Part shown: positions 40,690 through 45,255 of the stretch, piece after piece
How the letters are laid out: every line of letters begins with the position of its first letter
Position numbering within the stretch: the first letter of the stretch is position 1
Source: Spirochaetales bacterium
GTDB lineage: Bacteria > Spirochaetota > Spirochaetia > Sphaerochaetales > Sphaerochaetaceae
Reading direction: 5' to 3'
DNA: 45,255 nucleotides
Assembly (NCBI GenBank): GCA_022785155.1
Contig: JALFRH010000084.1
Span: 1-45,255 of the forward strand
Translations under genes and position numbers: made by a program
The notes under the pieces: model-generated
Seen by the model: only the letters and a program-made list of their open reading frames with translations
What the model was told of the DNA's origin: nothing
Database searches by the model: none

Positions 40690-42021
40690 TTACGCTTCAC
40701 TTCCACCCAAGACCTGCTCGCCGAAGGCATCGACAACAGGCTCGTCGAATACAGGGATATTCTTATATGGATCGTTTTCTTCTTTCTCTGGAAGAGACTT
40801 CATATATTCATCCATACTTACTGCAACACGCTTTGCCATGGCAACAGCCTCAACTACAGTTCGTGCTCCATTTACAGCATCTCCGCCGGCATATACTCCT
40901 GCTCTGGATGTTTTACCGGTGGAATCTACAGATAATAGTCCTGAATTAGTGGTATCAAGGCCCTCTGTAGTCTTAATGAGAGTACTCTCTGCAGATTGTC
41001 CTATGGCTACGATTACTCCTGTATGAGGATAGAACTTCTCGCTGCCCTCCACTTTCTCGATGCTGCCGTCTTCTTTGGTCAATGAGTCCATACAGATCAT
41101 ACCCTTGTCTCTTATCTCAAGAGGTATTTTGTTGAATCTGAAATCAACGCCTTCAATCTTTGCATATGAATACTCATAACTTGAAGCCTGCACATGGTTT
41201 TCATCGGAACGGGAGTAGCACACAACGTGTCTGGCTCCGTTTCTGATGGCTGTTCTTGCACAGTCCATTGCAGAGTTACCTACACCTATTACAGCGACGC
41301 TATCTCCAAGATTAAAGGCTTTGCTGTTTCCAAGATAATCTATGGCAAAGACAACATTACCAAGGCTCTCACCCTTTATATGCATTGCAGATGGCTTTCT
41401 TAGTCCTGCACCGATGAATACACTGTCATAACCGTCCCTGAAAAGGTCATCGATGGTTATGGTACGGCCAATTGTGGTATGGGTCCTTACCTTTATATCC
41501 TTAAGTTCAAGGTGTCTATACTGGAAATCATCCAAGACTCTGTCAGGGAGACGGAATGAGGGGATACCATACCTCATTACTCCCCCGATTTTGTCACGGG
41601 CTTCAAATATGGTAATATCATAACCCCAACGGGCAAGAAGAACCGCTATTGTAAGACCTGCAGGACCAGAGCCCACGATTGCAACTCTTTTGCCATTTTT
41701 AGGGGCAGGTCCTTTTACCATTTTGTTGGCATAGGTGGTTGATATATAATCCTCGATGACAGAGAAGTGTACGGGATCATGGGTCTTCATCTTATTTCTT
41801 ATGCAGTGTCCCTCACACTGTCTCTCATGGTTGCATACTATGGAACATACTGTTGTCAGAGGGTTGTTTTCAAAGAGCATTTTGCCGGCTTCATCAAGCT
41901 TTCCTCCCTTCAACAACCTTATTGCTTCAGGAATATTTGTCTTTATAGGACAGCCCTCCTGACAAAGAGGTTTCTTACATCCAAGACATTTATTGGCTTC
42001 GTCCAATACATGAAGTGCCAT
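40690..42021 (-). CDS. GltD-like NAD(P)-dependent oxidoreductase
   Basis: A 443-residue iron-sulfur flavoprotein like the glutamate synthase small subunit (GltD), and like NfnB/SudB and sulfide dehydrogenase subunits. The N-terminal Cys motif (CLGCKKPLCQEGCP and CSIVCNHERQCEGHC) binds 4Fe-4S clusters. GSGPAGLTIAVLLA is the FAD site and VIGVGNSAMDCARTA the NAD(P) site; the AIGQSAE...GVYAGGDAVNG region closes the FAD site. No GltB or NfnA gene is next to it, so it could serve a distant large subunit or act alone. AAGGAGAGG precedes the ATG. Confidence 0.85.
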   Translation of the reverse strand: MALHVLDEANKCLGCKKPLCQEGCPIKTNIPEAIRLLKGGKLDEAGKMLFENNPLTTVCSIVCNHERQCEGHCIRNKMKTHDPVHFSVIEDYISTTYANKMVKGPAPKNGKRVAIVGSGPAGLTIAVLLARWGYDITIFEARDKIGGVMRYGIPSFRLPDRVLDDFQYRHLELKDIKVRTHTTIGRTITIDDLFRDGYDSVFIGAGLRKPSAMHIKGESLGNVVFAIDYLGNSKAFNLGDSVAVIGVGNSAMDCARTAIRNGARHVVCYSRSDENHVQASSYEYSYAKIEGVDFRFNKIPLEIRDKGMICMDSLTKEDGSIEKVEGSEKFYPHTGVIVAIGQSAESTLIKTTEGLDTTNSGLLSVDSTGKTSRAGVYAGGDAVNGARTVVEAVAMAKRVAVSMDEYMKSLPEKEENDPYKNIPVFDEPVVDAFGEQVLGGSEA

Positions 42022-42098
42022 TCTATCCTCTCCTTTTCCTCCATTATATGTTTTTTGAAAAGAATATTAACGAAAGGTATTTGTAGAGAAGAGAAAAA

Positions 42099-42758
42099 TC
42101 ACCATAAAATAGGTTCCATCCCCTTGGATACAAGAAATTCATTTGCTTTTCTGAAGTGTCCGTTTCCAAAGAAGCCTCTGTAAGCGCTCAGTGGACTTGG
42201 GTGTGCAGATTCAAGGATGCAGTGTATGGGATTGGTCACCATGACCTTTTTGCTTCTTGCATAACTTCCCCATAGAAGAAAGACTTTTGGATTGGGATCT
42301 GCATTCAATATCTTTATTGCGTTGTCTGTAAAAGTTTCCCAGCCTTTTCCTTGATGGGAAGCAGCCTGATGGGCCCTGACCGTAAGGGTGCTGTTCAACA
42401 GCAGCACTCCTTGCTTCGCCCAACGGGTGAGGTCTGAGGACCAAGGTTCATTCAAGAGACCCTCGTTTCTAAGTTCTTCCTTTATATTTCTAAGTGATGG
42501 AGGCTCAATTGTCCCTTCCCTTACACTGAAGCTCAACCCCATAGCCTGCCCCTCTTCGTGGTATGGGTCTTGACCTACAAGTACAACCTTGGTTTTTTCA
42601 AGGGGAGTAAGCTTAAAGGCATAGAAGATTTCATCCATGGGAGGAAATACTTCATAAGCTCTGTATTCTGATATAAGGAAGGAACGAAGTGCCTTGTAGT
42701 AAGGCTTTTCCTGTTCTATATCGAATGTCTCCTGCCAATCATTTCCAACATTGATCAT
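42099..42758 (-). CDS. ung: Uracil-DNA glycosylase (UDG family 1)
   Basis: Removes uracil from DNA to start base excision repair. The 219-residue protein shows GQDPYH (catalytic Asp64), FSVREG, LLLNSTLTVR and the minor-groove loop HPSPLSAYRGFFG. All are intact. ATG at 42758 after AGGAGAA is preferred over a longer frame with an atypical N-terminus. A 77-base gap separates it from the GltD-like gene downstream, so co-transcription is possible. Confidence 0.95.
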   Translation of the reverse strand: MINVGNDWQETFDIEQEKPYYKALRSFLISEYRAYEVFPPMDEIFYAFKLTPLEKTKVVLVGQDPYHEEGQAMGLSFSVREGTIEPPSLRNIKEELRNEGLLNEPWSSDLTRWAKQGVLLLNSTLTVRAHQAASHQGKGWETFTDNAIKILNADPNPKVFLLWGSYARSKKVMVTNPIHCILESAHPSPLSAYRGFFGNGHFRKANEFLVSKGMEPILW

Positions 42759-42778
42759 GGTTCTTTCTCCTAAAGAAA

Positions 42779-42803
42779 GTCCCCTGGAAAAACCAAAGGG
42801 GAC
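42779..42803 (-). promoter_or_regulatory. Hairpin just upstream of the ung ribosome-binding site
   Basis: On the minus strand GTCCCC-TT-TGG and CCA-GGGGAC pair around TTTTT with a two-base bulge. It is followed by TTTCTTT and then AGGAGAA and the ung start. It could be an attenuator or a leader stem. Confidence 0.45.
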
Positions 42804-42966
42804 ACTAAGAAATATAGACTTATGCGCGTTTATGAATTGAGAATACATTGAGAGTTGGTGGCTGTAAAGGAAAAATTTCAACTTTTACCATTATTTTATT
42901 TATATGGTTTTTGTAGCAGAATTACTTATGTAGAAAGAAACTGCATAAAAGTGATATTATAGTTAT

Positions 42967-43437
42967 ATGAGTAATTTAACCTTAGCCATATCTGTACCAG
43001 GAATCATTGCGTTTATAGCTGCAATGTTGCCTAATTTTATTTATATGATCCTGGCTCCAAAGGAACAGCTGGAAGGAGATAGAAAGGAAACCCATATGAA
43101 TGGAGAAGATCTTTCCAGAGATTTCTTCATCTTCTTCCTTGTGGCATTCTCTTCCCAAGAGAAAGGAAGCCTCATCTATTTGATGGTTGCCGTTGTCTTC
43201 CTTCTCCTCTATTACCTTACTTGGTTCAGATACTTCAAGAACGGCAAGAGGGATGAAGACCGCTTCTCTTCCTTGTTCTTCATTCCTGTGCCTCTTGCCA
43301 TATTCCCAGTCCTTTTCTTTGTTTTTACTTCACTGTATCTTAATAATATGCTTGCTCTCCTACTTTGCATCATCTTTGCTTTTTTCCATATCAAGAATGC
43401 CCTTAAGGAAGCAAAAAAAATAAAGGAATCAAAATGA
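42967..43437 (+). CDS. Small multi-pass membrane protein of unknown function
   Basis: A 156-residue protein with about four to five hydrophobic helices (about 8-30, 50-62, 66-86, 100-125, 127-142). An N-terminal PNFIYM turn and a charged loop (GDRKETHMNGEDLSRD) are visible. I do not recognise the family. It has no clear ribosome-binding site; the ORF starts after TATAGTTATATGAG. The stop overlaps the YbaK start (ATGA), so it is translationally coupled to a tRNA-editing gene. Confidence 0.7.
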   Translation: MSNLTLAISVPGIIAFIAAMLPNFIYMILAPKEQLEGDRKETHMNGEDLSRDFFIFFLVAFSSQEKGSLIYLMVAVVFLLLYYLTWFRYFKNGKRDEDRFSSLFFIPVPLAIFPVLFFVFTSLYLNNMLALLLCIIFAFFHIKNALKEAKKIKESK

Positions 43438-43913
43438 AAAGCAATAATGTAAAAACCAACGCCATGAGAATACTGGATTCCCTCTCTATCGAATACGAAG
43501 TAAGGCAATACAGCTGGGACGAAGAACACTTGGATGCAGTACATGCTGCAGAAAGCATGGGACTGGACACGGAGAGAGTATTCAAGACTATTGTCATGAA
43601 GAATAACGACAACAAGCTCTTTGTATTCTGTCTTCCTGCAGATTTCTCAATATCCTTGAAAAAGGCAAGGGCCCTGACAAACAGCAAGGATATAGATCTA
43701 TTGAAGATGGAAGAGCTCAGAAAGTATACAGGATATATCCGTGGAGGCTGCTCTCCCTTGGGCATGATAAAAAAATATCCTACTTTCATAGAAGAGACGG
43801 CTCTCTTGGAAGATACGATTTTTGTATCTGCAGGAGAAAGAGGATACCAGCTCCTACTAAAGCCTGAGGATTTGAGAAGAGCCTCAGAGGGTATCTTTGC
43901 CGATTTTGTATGA
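43434..43913 (+). CDS. ybaK: Cys-tRNA(Pro)/Cys-tRNA deacylase YbaK/EbsC
   Basis: Hydrolyses Cys-tRNA(Pro) made by prolyl-tRNA synthetase. The 159-residue protein has the full YbaK pattern: KTNAMRILDSLSIEYEVRQYS, VFKTIVMKNNDN with the catalytic-region Lys46-like residue, KKARALTNSK, and YIRGGCSPLGMIKKYPTFIEE late. A second, ProX-type deacylase lies at 15896-16387. The start overlaps the upstream membrane-protein stop (ATGA), and a strong terminator follows. Confidence 0.95.
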   Translation: MKSNNVKTNAMRILDSLSIEYEVRQYSWDEEHLDAVHAAESMGLDTERVFKTIVMKNNDNKLFVFCLPADFSISLKKARALTNSKDIDLLKMEELRKYTGYIRGGCSPLGMIKKYPTFIEETALLEDTIFVSAGERGYQLLLKPEDLRRASEGIFADFV

Positions 43914-43934
43914 AACAATCTGGCTTATTAAATC

Positions 43935-43966
43935 AGGAGGAGAAGAAACACTCCTCCTCTTTTTTT
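43935..43966 (+). terminator. Terminator after ybaK
   Basis: AGGAGGAG and CTCCTCCT form a perfect 8-bp stem around AAGAAACA, followed by CTTTTTTT. The next 240 bases up to the Rpn gene hold one further hairpin but no gene. Confidence 0.9.
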
Positions 43967-44055
43967 CTGAAAGACAAGTATTTCTACCATCTCCGAACAC
44001 CCCCTTATATTGATGGACAAAGTCCTATTAATCTCCTACTTATCAGCCTTCATTT

Positions 44056-44076
44056 CCTTTAGCTGCAGGCTAAAGG
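44056..44076. repeat. Perfect 8-bp hairpin upstream of the Rpn gene
   Basis: CCTTTAGC and GCTAAAGG pair perfectly around TGCAG in the 290-base gap between ybaK and the Rpn-family gene. It has no T-tract on either side and no clear role. Confidence 0.5.
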
Positions 44077-44203
44077 CCCTCCACTTCCCTTCCCTATAAA
44101 GGCATCCAAGTATAGTCAAGCTCCTACATCTTCCATATACACAGACATCCATCTTTTTGTCAGAAATGAATCAAAAACACGTTATAGAGGTATAGGAGAA
44201 ATA

Positions 44204-45160
44204 ATGATTATGACAATGCGACCGGAAATCATGAAGCGCATAAGGAAAATGCCTCTTGTTTCTGACTTGAAAAGCCGTAGATTCTTCAGGGACAAGACTC
44301 CTGAGACCTGTCATATCCTTGAAGTGTTCTTGTCCTATATTCTTGGTGAAAAAGTAAAGGTGAAGAGTATCAGCACACAGAAGCATGGATACCAGAAGGA
44401 CGAAAGGGAGAGGATAGCTGACATAGATCTTGATATATCGGGAGGAAGAAGGGGTATGGTGGAGATCCAGAACTGGAACGGGAATGTGAAGGAAGTGGCA
44501 TTTTTCAGGTGGGATGGAATCAGGGACATACAGCGTTACCAATATGGCCGAAAGAAATGCTATGTCATCGTCTTCTTCAACATAAAGAATGGAAGAAGTA
44601 AGGTGTGGAACGGATTTAGGGACAAGGAGATGATAGTCTACAGCATGAAGCCCGACTATCATGAAGATGGCATGGATGAAAGAGCCTTTCCAGAAGTGGC
44701 CAACGGTATTATCATATTGTTGAACCTGAAAAAGCTATCTGAAAGAGACGACGAGCTTGGTGAGATATCCAGAGACCTGTTGGCGAGTAATGAAAAAGAT
44801 ATCAAAAACGAAAGCGTCAGGGAGAGAATGAAGGAAGTTTTCACCAACGAAGAGGAGAAGCGTATGTGCATAGAGGAAGAGAGATTTATAAAGTCGATGG
44901 CGAAGAAGCTTGTGAAGGAACATGAAAAGAAGTATGAGAAGAAGTACGAGAAGAAACTAAAGGAAATAGACAGGAAGCTTGAGGAAAAAGATAAGAAATT
45001 GGAAGAGATAGATAAGAAGCTTGAGGAAAGCAATAAACAATTAGAGGAAAAAGATATTGCTCATGTCAAGTTTATGCTTTCTTTGGGAGCGACTCCAGAA
45101 GAAATCTCCAAAGGCATAAGAATGCCTCTTGAGAGAGTAAATGCAATTCTTGCCATCTGA
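44204..45160 (+). CDS. Rpn family recombination-promoting nuclease
   Basis: A 318-residue PD-(D/E)XK nuclease of the Rpn/PDDEXK_2 group, which are transposase-like DNA endonucleases widely multiplied in spirochaete and gut genomes. Features are FFRDKTPETCHILEVFLSYILGE, then IADIDLDISGGRRGMVEIQNW holding the Asp and Glu-x-Gln, with a later YQYGRKKCYVIVFF. Residues about 228-290 form a Lys/Glu coiled coil with KKYEKKYEKK repeats. The last 30 residues (LSLGATPEEISKGIRMPLERV) look like a HTH (SLGxTPEEIxxGxxxPLxxV). TAGGAGAA precedes the ATG. It is flanked by terminators and stands alone. Confidence 0.85.
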   Translation: MIMTMRPEIMKRIRKMPLVSDLKSRRFFRDKTPETCHILEVFLSYILGEKVKVKSISTQKHGYQKDERERIADIDLDISGGRRGMVEIQNWNGNVKEVAFFRWDGIRDIQRYQYGRKKCYVIVFFNIKNGRSKVWNGFRDKEMIVYSMKPDYHEDGMDERAFPEVANGIIILLNLKKLSERDDELGEISRDLLASNEKDIKNESVRERMKEVFTNEEEKRMCIEEERFIKSMAKKLVKEHEKKYEKKYEKKLKEIDRKLEEKDKKLEEIDKKLEESNKQLEEKDIAHVKFMLSLGATPEEISKGIRMPLERVNAILAI

Positions 45161-45167
45161 ACTTCCC

Positions 45168-45199
45168 GGGCTGTCAGAAGAGTTAAAGACAGCCCTTTT
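45168..45199 (+). terminator. Terminator after the Rpn gene
   Basis: GGGCTGTC and GACAGCCC pair perfectly around a 12-base loop, followed by TTTTCC, eight bases past the stop codon. Confidence 0.85.
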
Positions 45200-45201
45200 C
45201 C

Positions 45202-45255
45202 ATGCATCTTATAAATCTCCCAAAAGAGCTACATGACCTGGAACTTATCAAGGTG
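45202..45255 (+). CDS. Possible start of a further ORF, cut by the window edge
   Basis: ATG at 45202 opens a frame that stays open to the window end (18 codons seen). The composition is ordinary protein-like (LINLPKELHDLELIKV). No ribosome-binding site precedes it and it begins inside the terminator region, so it may be chance. Confidence 0.25.
   Translation, partial: MHLINLPKELHDLELIKV

Noticed and set aside
17798..45160. Composite transposon bounded by the two Rpn-like genes
   Set aside because: The two genes are divergent in sequence, 26 kb apart and without visible terminal repeats or target duplications.

Overview
This window reads as chromosomal DNA of a low-to-middling GC, diderm, fermentative bacterium, most probably a gut spirochaete of the Sphaerochaeta/Treponema kind. 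I infer this from three things. Exported proteins start with short Lys-rich signal peptides ending in FAQGSQEE or FAEGAMEV. There are several outer-membrane barrel-like proteins. The metabolism is saccharolytic and anaerobic: cellobiose phosphorylase, an aldose epimerase-like enzyme and a monomeric [FeFe] hydrogenase. No rRNA, tRNA, CRISPR array, prophage or complete insertion sequence was seen. About 45 protein genes are tightly packed on both strands, with many ATGA or short overlaps and many convergent 3' overlaps.

Layout. 1-7.5 kb: acyl-CoA synthetase, AraC/GyrI-type regulator, acyltransferase, flavin reductase-like protein, NYN-LOTUS protein, a divergent SPFH/Arc-type pair, and an SDR epimerase. 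7.5-18.6 kb: trmD followed by a hairpin-rich gap, aldose epimerase, orphan LytS-type histidine kinase, pdxY and an HI0933-type flavoprotein, 2H phosphoesterase, a DUF1836 regulator divergent from a hemolysin III-type membrane protein, a small HTH-like gene, a miniature GH2-like protein behind a ProX-type deacylase, a small barrel protein with a 41-codon hydrophobic ORF behind it, a DUF1648 protein and a degenerate Rpn-like protein. 18.7-28.3 kb: cellobiose phosphorylase, MATE exporter, metallophosphoesterase, [FeFe] hydrogenase, and a metal-type ABC operon ending in a GNAT gene.

28.4-31.5 kb is the most unusual part. A T-box leader (AGTGGTACCGCGG element plus a terminator with seven T's) precedes a fused XRE-cupin-acyl-CoA ligase gene, followed by a DUF3842 gene. 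31.8-35.3 kb holds two overlapping, paralogous outer-membrane barrel-like proteins. 35.5-40.7 kb is a complete BMP-type nucleoside ABC operon (binding protein, double ATPase, two permeases) ending in a guanine/nucleoside deaminase, which suggests purine salvage. 40.7-45.2 kb: GltD-like oxidoreductase, uracil-DNA glycosylase, a membrane protein coupled to YbaK, and an Rpn-family nuclease with a coiled-coil tail.

The best leads for undescribed biology are the T-box controlled XRE-cupin-ligase, the paired 18-bp inverted operators between the DUF1836 and hemolysin III genes, the 41-codon hydrophobic ORF facing a structured opposite-strand region (type I toxin-antitoxin-like layout), the shrunken GH2-like protein, and the CC-ACGAA-GG hairpin pair in the leader of the metal-type ABC operon. 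All functional statements rest on motif reading by eye; no database or folding program was run.
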